Source of the DNA: a virus
Direction: 5' to 3' (one strand)
Virus record (IMG/VR): IMGVR_UViG_3300028837_004144
Span: 1-37,895 of that record
DNA length: 37,895 bases
The notes under the pieces were generated by a model. The model worked only from the letters and a program-made list of their open reading frames with translations, made no database searches and had not been told where the DNA came from. Made by a program: the position numbers and the translations under genes. The stretch's first letter is position 1, and each line of letters begins with the position of its first letter. Positions 14,195 to 21,039 of this stretch are shown here, piece after piece.

Positions 14195-14716
14195 ATGCGG
14201 TATTTTGCCATTGCGATTTGTCTTGCCCTGGCCGTCCTGGCTGGCTGCGCCAATCCCGCCATCGAGCAAGCCGAACGCCTGCAACTGGCGGGCCTGGAGC
14301 AATACCGGGCCGAAATGCAAACATATCACACCAAGAGCCTGGCCACCATCCGCGCGCTCAATCTTGAAAAACTGGACGCCGCTTTCACCGATTCCGTGCG
14401 CCTGGCCGCCGTCCCCCCACCCGATCCCGCCGCCGAGGGCGCCGAGCCGATGGTCCCCCTGTCGGCCGTCTTTGAGAAAGTCGCCAAGGTCGCTGCGCTG
14501 CGCGCCGACCTTGAGATCAAACTGACCACGCTCGACACCCAATTTGCCGAGCGTGATGCCCTGGCCGCCCGCCTGATCCGGATAGGCCAGGGCAAACTCG
14601 ACCTCATCACCGCCTACACCCGGCTGGCCGCGGCGTGGCGTGCGCTGTGGACCCGCGAGCCGGAGTTTGCCGATTTGTCCGCCGATGCCAGAAAGGTGCT
14701 CGAAGATGGCCAGTGA
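14195..14716 (+). CDS. lipoprotein (possible o-spanin)
   Basis: 173 aa. The N-terminus MRYFAIAICLALAVLAGCAN is a clear lipoprotein signal: positive charge, hydrophobic core, and LAGC lipobox with Cys at residue 18. The mature part is largely helical (IEQAERLQLAGLEQYRAEMQ; VAALRADLEIKLTTLDTQFAERDAL) with a Pro-rich loop (AAVPPPDPAAEG). It starts 14 bases after the coiled-coil membrane protein, as expected for a separate i-spanin/o-spanin pair, but it is much longer than typical o-spanins. AAAGGG precedes the ATG. It overlaps the next gene by 11 nt. Confidence 0.6.
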   Translation: MRYFAIAICLALAVLAGCANPAIEQAERLQLAGLEQYRAEMQTYHTKSLATIRALNLEKLDAAFTDSVRLAAVPPPDPAAEGAEPMVPLSAVFEKVAKVAALRADLEIKLTTLDTQFAERDALAARLIRIGQGKLDLITAYTRLAAAWRALWTREPEFADLSADARKVLEDGQ

Positions 14717-14972
14717 AGCCGACCTTACCGCCGCCGCCGCCAACTTCATGCGCGAGGCCGCCCGCTACAGCGCGGCCGCCAGGGACCCGGAGGACCCGCT
14801 TGACGGGGTATCGTTCAGGGTCCCCGACCTGGGGGGCCTTGACCCGGTGGTCACCGACGAGGACGCCAGCGCCGTCATCGCGCGGATGGGCGCTGCCAAG
14901 GCGCCGGCCGAAGCCATCCCGGCCCTGGTGACCATGGCCCGCAGCCTGGCCACGTTCTTTGGCCTGGCGTGA
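14706..14972 (+). CDS. hypothetical protein
   Basis: 88 aa starting MASEADLTAAAANFMREAA. I do not recognise it. It is soluble, Ala-rich and helical, with an acidic centre. GAAAGGTG at 14691-14698 and an 11-nt overlap with the lipoprotein gene support the start and suggest translational coupling. Its context between lipoprotein and a two-helix membrane protein hints at a lysis or membrane-related group, but nothing in the sequence shows this. Confidence 0.6.
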   Translation: MASEADLTAAAANFMREAARYSAAARDPEDPLDGVSFRVPDLGGLDPVVTDEDASAVIARMGAAKAPAEAIPALVTMARSLATFFGLA

Positions 14973-15042
14973 TCCCAGGGTCTCGGGCCAGGTGAAACCA
15001 ACACAGGGGGCGAGATAACCGCCAATCGAAAGGAGCGCACAA

Positions 15043-15255
15043 GTGTGTAACATCTTCACCAGTAAAAAGAGCGTCATGGCCTTGCTGGCCGTGGCCATGG
15101 TTTTTGCCCTGGGCATCGTGGTGTTGGTCACCCACGTCGAATCCTTCGACCAGGCCAAAGAGGTGATGTTCTACCTGGTCGCAAGCATCACCGGCATCGC
15201 GGTGGGGCATAACGTCAGCCAGGGAATCGCCGACCACGGCAAGCCGGCCGAATGA
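15043..15255 (+). CDS. small membrane protein (holin-like)
   Basis: 70 aa, GTG start preceded by AAAGGAGC. Two hydrophobic segments: about residues 10-31 (VMALLAVAMVFALGIVVLVT) and about 42-57 (MFYLVASITGIAVGHN), joined by a short charged loop, with a charged tail. This fits a class II holin. The two upstream genes look like spanins, which strengthens the idea of a lysis group, but no endolysin is adjacent. A minor membrane protein of other function cannot be excluded. Confidence 0.55.
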   Translation: MCNIFTSKKSVMALLAVAMVFALGIVVLVTHVESFDQAKEVMFYLVASITGIAVGHNVSQGIADHGKPAE

Positions 15256-15295
15256 CCTGGCCGACGCCCTGTAAGGAATGACCCGTTTGACCAGC

Positions 15296-15329
15296 GGGGG
15301 TCGGCACGGGCCGCCCCGTGTCGGCCCCC
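15296..15329 (+). promoter_or_regulatory. strong stem-loop upstream of the Cys-rich gene
   Basis: A 15-bp stem with two G-U pairs (15296-15310 with 15315-15329) and loop CCGC. No T-run follows, so it is not a classic terminator. It lies 24 bases before the ATG at 15353 and may be a processing or attenuation element. Confidence 0.6.
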
Positions 15330-15352
15330 ATGTTTCAAGATAGGGGCAAAAC

Positions 15353-16459
15353 ATGGCATACGCATTGTGCTGTTATTACGGGGGTGGCGGGGCCGAGGCG
15401 TGTTTGCTCTGTGTGCCGGACTCGACGCCCGGCGCTGGCGGGGCCGCCCTGGTCGCCGACCTCAAGATTTTGGCCGACCGCATCGGTCCCTGCAAATACG
15501 ACGCTACCGCAGCGCCCACCGCCGATGATGACGAGAATGACGGCTATCGGGTGGGTTCCCGGTGGTTCAACCTCACCACCCAGGACGAGTATATCTGCAT
15601 CGACGCCACGGCCACGGCGGCCGTGTGGATAGCAACAACCCTTGCGCCGGGCAGTGTGGGTACCTCGGACCTGGCCGACCTGGCCGTGACCACGGCCAAG
15701 TTGGCCGCCGGCGCCGTGACCGTCGCCAAGATTGCGCCCTTCGGCGAGGGTGAAACCTTGCTCTTTGGGTGCGGGTGTTGCGGCATCATCCATGGTTGCG
15801 ATGATGCCGGTACGCCGTACCTGTCCATTGCCCACCCCACCCGGCTCTGCCTTGAGACCGGCTGCATCATTACGGCCGGCAGCATTTGCGCCGGCCCGAT
15901 CGTCAGGGGTACCTGCCTCGTGGCGGCCGAGGCCGTGGTCGCCGGCACCTGCGCGCACGCCAAGTTGGTGTTTGCCTCGTGCTGCGGCATCGTGGGGTGT
16001 TCCGATTTCGCCGCGCTGCCGGCCGGGTGCCTTTGCACCACCAAGGCCGAGTTGGATTCGACCTATTACAATGCCGAGATGGCCTTTCTCAAATCTGAAG
16101 CCAACTGCATGTATCTGATGTGCGTCAGGGCCTGCGGGGGCCCCGCACAACTGCAAGTCAACTGGTCGGACGGTGTGGGTCTGGCCAATCTGGGCAAACT
16201 GATTGTCGGCGAGTGCTTACAGGGCGGGTGTCAGGTGGAATCGCCCTTGCTCACAGTTACATGCGGGAACGTCGATTGCAACCTGGTGGTGGGCGAAGCC
16301 ATCACGGCCGGATTGCTCAGCGCCTGCGCTGTTGTGGGTGGCGAACAACTGCTGGTGCCTGGCAACCAATGCGAGGTGACCCGCAATATGTATTGGGATG
16401 GCACCGACCTGATGGTCTATACCGGCGCCGCCTGGGTGTGCTTCTGCCAGAAATCCTAA
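15353..16459 (+). CDS. cysteine-rich fibre-like structural protein
   Basis: 368 aa with about 31 cysteines, in pairs or clusters throughout (ALCCYY, CLLC, FGCGCCG, SCCGIVGC, CLC, CFC). The N-terminal third has DGYRVGSRWFNLTTQDEYICID and LADLAVTTAKLAAGAVTVAKIAPF, typical of fibre or appendage proteins (x-T-x-KLA-GAVT repeats). The C-terminus NMYWDGTDLMVYTGAAWV is also fibre-like. The middle is beta-rich with regularly placed cysteines (GCIITAGSICAGPIVRGTCL), suggesting a beta-helix with stacked Cys. Neighbours in the structural operon are Cys-poor, so this is specific. Ligand or disulfide role is unknown. ATG 15353 follows AGGGGC. Confidence 0.7.
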   Translation: MAYALCCYYGGGGAEACLLCVPDSTPGAGGAALVADLKILADRIGPCKYDATAAPTADDDENDGYRVGSRWFNLTTQDEYICIDATATAAVWIATTLAPGSVGTSDLADLAVTTAKLAAGAVTVAKIAPFGEGETLLFGCGCCGIIHGCDDAGTPYLSIAHPTRLCLETGCIITAGSICAGPIVRGTCLVAAEAVVAGTCAHAKLVFASCCGIVGCSDFAALPAGCLCTTKAELDSTYYNAEMAFLKSEANCMYLMCVRACGGPAQLQVNWSDGVGLANLGKLIVGECLQGGCQVESPLLTVTCGNVDCNLVVGEAITAGLLSACAVVGGEQLLVPGNQCEVTRNMYWDGTDLMVYTGAAWVCFCQKS

Positions 16460-16484
16460 TCGCCGGGGGGCGAAAGGGTGTGAT

Positions 16485-17468
16485 ATGCGTACCGATTTCG
16501 ATAGCGTTGCCCTGGTGGTCGAAGGGGGCATCGGCCGGTGTATCGCCGCCACGGCCGTGGTGCGGTGCCTGGCCGCCGCCCATCCCGGCAAGCGCCTGGT
16601 GGTGGTGACCGGGTGGCCGGACCCCTTTATCGGCAATCCCCACGTGGCCCGCATCTACCGCATCGGGGACCCGCAGCATTTCTTTGAGGACGAGGTGCTC
16701 GGCCGGCGCACCTGGGTGGCCCACGTGGAACCGTACCGCCATCCCGATTACGTCAACGCCGAGCGGCACCTGGTCGATTGCTGGTGTGATCTGTTGGGGG
16801 TCGAGTATGACGGCGGCACGCCTACCCTCTTTTTGACGCCGGGGGAACTCGATCAGGGCAAGGCCGCCATGGCCAAGGCCCGCCGGCCGGTGGTGCTCAT
16901 GCAGGCCAGCGGCGGCCCGGTACCGGCCACCCAGGACCTGGACCGGCTCATCGAGGTACGCCGGCGGATGCACCGCCGCAACCTGCCCTTGAACATTGCC
17001 GGCCAGGTGGCCAATGCCCTCATGGCCAAAGGCTACCACGTGGCTCTGGTACGGCATCAGAACCAACCGGCCTTGGCCGGCGTCGAGTCGGTGACCGGCC
17101 CCCTGCGCACCATCTTCGCCCTCGTGCCCTTCGCCAAGCACCTGGTGCTCATCGACTCATTTATGCAGGATGCAGCCGCGGCCCTGCAACGGCCGGCCGT
17201 GGTGTGTTGGGGGGGCACCAGTTACAAGCGCCTGGGTTGGGACCTGCACACCAACATCGAGCAAGATACGGGATGCCCCACTCCCAGGTGCCACCGCCCC
17301 AACAGTTATCTGTGGGACCGCGACGCCAACGGCAATCCGTGGGATTGTCCCTACGGCGATAAGTGCATGAATCAGTTTGACCCCAAGGGCATCCTCGCCG
17401 CCCTGGGGGAGAGCGAAACCCAGAAAGGGGAACCCGATGCCACTCAAAGTGGACCTGGCGGCCGGTGA
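16485..17468 (+). CDS. GT9-like glycosyltransferase (heptosyltransferase fold)
   Basis: 327 aa. VEGGIGRCIAATAVVRCLAAAHPGKRLVVVT at the N-terminus corresponds to the GDxxxxTP-type loop and first Rossmann unit of ADP-heptose:LPS heptosyltransferases. The C-terminal domain has LVLIDSFMQDAAAALQRPAVVCWGGTSYKRLGW, the nucleotide-sugar side of GT-B enzymes. A C-terminal cysteine set (CPTPRCHRP, then CPYGDKCM) is common in phage-type GT9 relatives. It follows the Cys-rich fibre-like gene by 25 bp, so it may glycosylate that or another virion protein; alternatively it changes host LPS. GAAAGGGTGTG precedes the ATG. Confidence 0.75.
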   Translation: MRTDFDSVALVVEGGIGRCIAATAVVRCLAAAHPGKRLVVVTGWPDPFIGNPHVARIYRIGDPQHFFEDEVLGRRTWVAHVEPYRHPDYVNAERHLVDCWCDLLGVEYDGGTPTLFLTPGELDQGKAAMAKARRPVVLMQASGGPVPATQDLDRLIEVRRRMHRRNLPLNIAGQVANALMAKGYHVALVRHQNQPALAGVESVTGPLRTIFALVPFAKHLVLIDSFMQDAAAALQRPAVVCWGGTSYKRLGWDLHTNIEQDTGCPTPRCHRPNSYLWDRDANGNPWDCPYGDKCMNQFDPKGILAALGESETQKGEPDATQSGPGGR

Positions 17469-17793
17469 AACCGCCCTGGCGACGGACCTGCCCGCGGCGC
17501 ACCTGGTGGTTAAGAGCGTGACCATCAAGATGCCGGCGGCGGCAACGGAAACGGCCGCGGCCGAGGCTGAGGTGCAGGTGTACGCGAACGGGGCTGCAAG
17601 GGCAGCCGGCGGGCAGCCGGCGGAAAGCCTGCCCGTCCGGCTCGAAGTGCCGGCGGATGATTGGGCCGTCATCGAGGGCTTGGTATTTGATGCCCTCAAG
17701 GCGGCCGACCCGACCTTTATCCGCGCTGTGCCGGTGGAAGACACGGTGCCCGCACGCCCGGCCCCAGCGCCCGAGGTACCCGAAAGCCCATGA
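17437..17793 (+). CDS. hypothetical protein
   Basis: 118 aa from ATG 17437 with AAAGGGGAA upstream, overlapping the glycosyltransferase end by 32 nt. I do not recognise it. A hydrophobic/Val-rich first part (AHLVVKSVTIKMPAAATETAAAEAEVQVY), an Ala-rich centre and a Pro-rich acidic end (RPAPAPEVPESP). Its stop overlaps the next ATG (ATGA). Position suggests a minor head or connector component. Confidence 0.6.
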   Translation: MPLKVDLAAGETALATDLPAAHLVVKSVTIKMPAAATETAAAEAEVQVYANGAARAAGGQPAESLPVRLEVPADDWAVIEGLVFDALKAADPTFIRAVPVEDTVPARPAPAPEVPESP

Positions 17794-18254
17794 CCCTGCG
17801 CGACACCCACAAAGCCGACGTGGCCACGATACTGGCCGGCGAAGATTTCAGCCTGCCCGTGCGCTACCTGCCGGCGGGGGACCTGGGCGCGAGCCGGATG
17901 GTACGCGCCGCCGAGGTGACGGCCGAGGACCGCCTTGAGCAATCGGATGAGGGCCAGGACGTGGAGCGCACGCGGGTCCTGGTCATTGCCCGCGACGATG
18001 ACAACTCCGGCATCGAGGCGCCCAGTGTGCAGGACGGGGACAAGTTTCAGTTTCCGGCCTCGTCCCTCGACTGGTCAACCATGACCCCCGGCGAATGGGC
18101 CGAGTTGACGGTTGACGAATGGGCCGCCCTGGCCGCGGCCGACGAGGAATGGGTGCTCATCGGTATCGACCGCCAGGACGAATATACAAGCCGGCTCCGC
18201 CTGGTGCGCGTGGACCGCCGCCAGGTCACACAACCGGACTACCGGAGATCGTAG
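17790..18254 (+). CDS. head-tail connector candidate with WAELTV motif
   Basis: 154 aa. Alternating strand pattern (FSLPVRYLPAGDLGASRM, TRVLVIARDD, EEWVLIGIDRQDEYTSRLRLVRVDR) fits small beta-barrel connectors or adaptors between head and tail, and the position before tail genes agrees. Residues about 90-115 carry an inserted Trp-rich motif TPGEWAELTVDEWAALAAADEEW. The same motif, with 32 of 33 bases identical, occurs in the tail protein at 23468. ATGA overlap with the preceding gene. Family not recognised. Confidence 0.55.
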   Translation: MTLRDTHKADVATILAGEDFSLPVRYLPAGDLGASRMVRAAEVTAEDRLEQSDEGQDVERTRVLVIARDDDNSGIEAPSVQDGDKFQFPASSLDWSTMTPGEWAELTVDEWAALAAADEEWVLIGIDRQDEYTSRLRLVRVDRRQVTQPDYRRS

Positions 18255-18257
18255 CCG

Positions 18258-18770
18258 ATGACCGAACCCGACGGCTGCCTGCACACGCCGATGACCACCT
18301 TGCGGACGATGCTGTCAACCGTGGCCGCCTGGCAGACCTGGTGCAACGTGCCCGACGCCGCGGCGGCCTTGCTCCGGATCCACCGCATGGTTGTGGAAAT
18401 CACCGGCGGCGAGACCGGCGACGATGCCGTACCCTTCCCGTTTGCCGTGGTGGGCATGGGTGACCGATGGGAGAGTGAAGCGGTGGCCCAGGGGGCCACG
18501 GCCGATATGTACGTTGAGACGGGTTCGGTGTTCCTGGCGTTTGAGGACGTGCTGGCCCAAGAGGAAACCGACCGCGACGGCCTGACGCGGTTTGTCAATA
18601 ATGTATCTGCTGTGCTCGATGGCCTGCGCGCGATTTCCGGGCAGGGCGCCAACCTCAACATCGTCCGCATCATGCAGCGGGACCCGCCGGGCCTGTTTGC
18701 CGAAGCGAAACACCAGACGCGGCCGGCCCGCGGCGTGCAGGCCGCCTACCTGATTGAGTGGGGACCGTGA
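18258..18770 (+). CDS. hypothetical protein, tail-completion candidate
   Basis: 170 aa. Starts MTEPDGCLHTPMTTLRTML; contains VVEITGGETGDDAVPFPFAVVG and ADMYVETGSVFLAFEDVL, a strand-rich pattern seen in tail terminator or completion proteins. It lies three bases after the connector candidate and overlaps the next gene as TGATG. Function assigned only by position between connector and tail-tube genes. Confidence 0.5.
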   Translation: MTEPDGCLHTPMTTLRTMLSTVAAWQTWCNVPDAAAALLRIHRMVVEITGGETGDDAVPFPFAVVGMGDRWESEAVAQGATADMYVETGSVFLAFEDVLAQEETDRDGLTRFVNNVSAVLDGLRAISGQGANLNIVRIMQRDPPGLFAEAKHQTRPARGVQAAYLIEWGP

Positions 18771-19255
18771 TGCCGGTTGTGATCCGAACGCGCATCGACT
18801 ACGTGGCGCCCGCCGGCATCACCGCCCGCCGCCTGCCGCGGCACGTCAAGCAAAGCCTGCAAGCGGCCGGCATCCTCTGGCATGACAAGATGCTGCCGCG
18901 TCACTTTCAGAGTTACGCCTCGGCCAAATACGGCTACAAGCACCGGGCCGCGTGGTACAGGGAGCAAAAGCAAGCCGGCATGGGTCCGGCCGCCACCGAC
19001 CGGCCCCTGGTGTGGTCGGGGGACACCGAACGGCAGGCCACCAGCAGCGCCCGCATCGGCGGCACGAGCAAGCGCCTGCGGGTGACCATGGACGTGCCGT
19101 TTTATTTCGGCATTCAGTCGGCCAGCCGGCCGGACCTGGTGGCCGAGTTGATTGCCTGGACCGCGGCCGAGGGCCTGCACCTGGCACGGTTTGTTTCAGC
19201 CGACCTGGCGGCGCGCCTTGCGGCCGAGAGCACCCGCACAAGTGTGACCGTTTAG
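18770..19255 (+). CDS. hypothetical protein, head-tail joining candidate
   Basis: 161 aa. Contains LPRHVKQSLQAAGILWHDKMLPRHFQSYASAKYGYKHRAAWY, a basic aromatic segment like that of small tail-completion (gp10/gpZ-type) proteins. The C-terminal half has VTMDVPFYFGIQSASRPDLVAELIAWTAAEG. Start at ATG 18770, overlapping the previous TGA; a GTG at 18758 is possible. Function inferred from position. Confidence 0.5.
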   Translation: MPVVIRTRIDYVAPAGITARRLPRHVKQSLQAAGILWHDKMLPRHFQSYASAKYGYKHRAAWYREQKQAGMGPAATDRPLVWSGDTERQATSSARIGGTSKRLRVTMDVPFYFGIQSASRPDLVAELIAWTAAEGLHLARFVSADLAARLAAESTRTSVTV

Positions 19256-19271
19256 CCGAAAGGGCGAATCC

Positions 19272-20186
19272 ATGAATCTCTACACCCTCTATCTCTTGCA
19301 GCACAGCACCGATGACCTGGGCGGTGTGACCGACTTCGGCCTGCCCCCCGGCATCCGCGAAATCATGCTCGGCGCCGACGGGCAGGTGGACCCGACCTTT
19401 GCCGCCGTCATCGACCAGGCGCCTACCCTGCGGTGGACCTCGCGGGCCATTCAGGCGCATCTCGACCTGATTGGGCAGGACGGCCTGGCCGTCAGCGCCA
19501 CCCCGCTGACCGCGTGGCTGCGCCGCAACACCGCGCAGGGGGTCCGGGCCACCGGCTCGGTGCACACCAAAATGGAAATCAACCTCGGCCTGGCCGTGCC
19601 CCGGCAAATCCGGGCGGCCCACAACGACCCCAACGGGGCGACCATCGACTATGAGTGTATCATTCTGCATGACGGCACGAATGACCCGGTGGTCATCACC
19701 GAAGCCCAGGCACTGCCGGCCTCGGATGACGAAGGCGTGCAGCAGGTGTTCACGTGCGGCCAGGTGTCGCTCAACGGCACCGAGGTCAACGGCGTGCAGG
19801 AAATCATCGTGGACTTTGGCATACAGGTGAGCACCCAGGGCGAAAAGGGCCTGGTGTGGCCGACCTACGCCGGCATCATCAGCCGGCAGCCGCGCATCAC
19901 CATCCGGGTGCTCGACCCCGACGTGTGGGCCGACCTCGGCATCAGCGGCCAGGTGCAGGCCGCGACCGACAGCGAAATCTATCTCCGCAAGGTCTCCGCC
20001 GGCGGCACGCGCGTGATCGAGGCCACCTCCGAGCATATCAAACTGTCGATGAATGCGGGCCGGCACTTTGTCGATGACGTGTCGGGCCGGCACGCGGATT
20101 GGGTGACCGGCAGCCTGGTGCTTACGCCCCTTGAGGAAGCCACCACGGCGCCCCTGGTCATTGACACCGCCTGCGCGATTACATAG
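19272..20186 (+). CDS. tail tube protein candidate
   Basis: 304 aa. Strand-rich throughout, with VHTKMEINLGLAVPRQIRAAHND, IDYECIILHDGTNDPVVITEAQALPA, VNGVQEIIVDFGIQVSTQGEKGLVWPTYAGIISRQPRITIRV. This fits a two-layer tail-tube or major tail protein, and the place just upstream of the tail chaperone and tape measure supports it. GAAAGGGCG precedes the ATG at 19272. I do not recall a specific family match. Confidence 0.6.
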   Translation: MNLYTLYLLQHSTDDLGGVTDFGLPPGIREIMLGADGQVDPTFAAVIDQAPTLRWTSRAIQAHLDLIGQDGLAVSATPLTAWLRRNTAQGVRATGSVHTKMEINLGLAVPRQIRAAHNDPNGATIDYECIILHDGTNDPVVITEAQALPASDDEGVQQVFTCGQVSLNGTEVNGVQEIIVDFGIQVSTQGEKGLVWPTYAGIISRQPRITIRVLDPDVWADLGISGQVQAATDSEIYLRKVSAGGTRVIEATSEHIKLSMNAGRHFVDDVSGRHADWVTGSLVLTPLEEATTAPLVIDTACAIT

Positions 20187-20215
20187 CCGGGGGGCCACCG
20201 AAAAGAGGGAATCCC

Positions 20216-20950
20216 ATGAGCGCCTTTCTGTATTGGGTACCGGGTGAATCGACCGGCGGCCCCAAGATGGTCGAGGCCGCCGGCCTCTCCCACGTCTTTG
20301 ACAGGAGCGCCGGCGTGGCCGTATGCAGCAAAGGGCCGGACGGGGTCGGCGGGGCCATTCTGGCGCGCGGCAACCTGGGCGGCAAACACGGTTACTATCC
20401 GGACGTCCAAGAATGGCAAAAGGTGGCCGGCCAGTGGCTTGGGTGGCCCAAGGATAATCCGCCCGGCCCCGATGACCTGGTGCGCGATACCCTGGTCGAT
20501 GGGTGGGACACGGAACTGGCCGACGGCAATGCGTGGGTGGTGCCCGTGGTCCGGGTCTTTCCCAAGGGTACGCGCCTGCCGCAGACCATGGTGCTCGGCC
20601 CCGCCGGCCAATGGGTTGGCCAGGTGCGCGAGGAGTTTGTTGACTTGTGCCAGGCGGTGGGCGTGGCGTGGGATTTCTTTTTCGCGGCCCCCCACGTCGC
20701 CGACCCGGCGGCCGGATTCGAGGGCAGGGTCATCACCCTGCCCGACGCGGCCGACCTGGCGGTCCGGGGATTGACCCTCAACTACCGCGTCGGCCGGCGC
20801 GAGGTGTCGGCCCTGCGCCTGTTAGATGACAAGATGGTCGGGCGGGTCATCGGCGCCATGTTCGACCTGCCGGCCGTGATCCGCGCGGCCGAGGCCGTGG
20901 CCGCCGCCCAGGCCGATGGAAAAAAAGGGGGTGCCCCGACTACCGCATGA
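20216..20950 (+). CDS. tail assembly chaperone, short form (gpG-like)
   Basis: 244 aa. Position between tail tube and tape measure is that of lambda G. C-terminal half is helical (KMVGRVIGAMFDLPAVIRAAEAVAAAQ) and the gene ends in GGA AAA AAA GGG, a slippery run. The upstream part carries mixed strands (WVVPVVRVFPKGTRLP). The short form ends at TGA 20948-20950. A -1 shift at the slippery run gives the long form ending at 21030. I base the chaperone assignment on gene order and the recoding signal; sequence similarity alone is not clear. Confidence 0.72.
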   Translation: MSAFLYWVPGESTGGPKMVEAAGLSHVFDRSAGVAVCSKGPDGVGGAILARGNLGGKHGYYPDVQEWQKVAGQWLGWPKDNPPGPDDLVRDTLVDGWDTELADGNAWVVPVVRVFPKGTRLPQTMVLGPAGQWVGQVREEFVDLCQAVGVAWDFFFAAPHVADPAAGFEGRVITLPDAADLAVRGLTLNYRVGRREVSALRLLDDKMVGRVIGAMFDLPAVIRAAEAVAAAQADGKKGGAPTTA

Positions 20951-20976
20951 TGGTTCACACCATGTGGCGGTCGGGG
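20920..20976 (+). promoter_or_regulatory. programmed -1 frameshift signal
   Basis: Slippery heptamer A_AAA_AAA at 20920-20926 in the zero frame (GGA AAA AAA). A spacer of seven bases (GGGGGTG) is followed by a stem: CCCCGAC at 20934-20940 pairs perfectly with GTCGGGG at 20970-20976. Inside the loop a second hairpin forms (ATGGT 20950-20954 with ACCAT 20959-20963). Slip site, spacer length and downstream structure all match the usual -1 frameshift design. Confidence 0.85.
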
Positions 20977-21030
20977 CTGCTGCCCGACTACGTACCAACC
21001 TTTGCCGATGTTTATTGGCTTGCGTTGTAG
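20926..21030 (+). CDS. tail chaperone frameshift extension (gpT-like)
   Basis: Reading in the -1 frame from 20926 gives 34 codons without a stop up to TAG at 21028-21030, adding RGCPDYRMMVHTMWRSG and then LLPDYVPTFADVYWLAL to the first 237 residues of the chaperone, for a 271-aa long form. The tail is hydrophobic and aromatic. An ATG at 20947 overlapping the TGA could also start it independently as 27 aa, but the slippery site makes fusion likelier. It ends nine bases before the tape measure gene, as in lambda G-T. Confidence 0.78.
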   Translation, partial: RGCPDYRMMVHTMWRSGLLPDYVPTFADVYWLAL

Positions 21031-21039
21031 GGGCCTGTC

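Noticed and set aside
20947-21030. Independent 27-aa gene
   Set aside because: It can be read this way, but the slippery heptamer, spacer and stem fit a frameshift extension much better.
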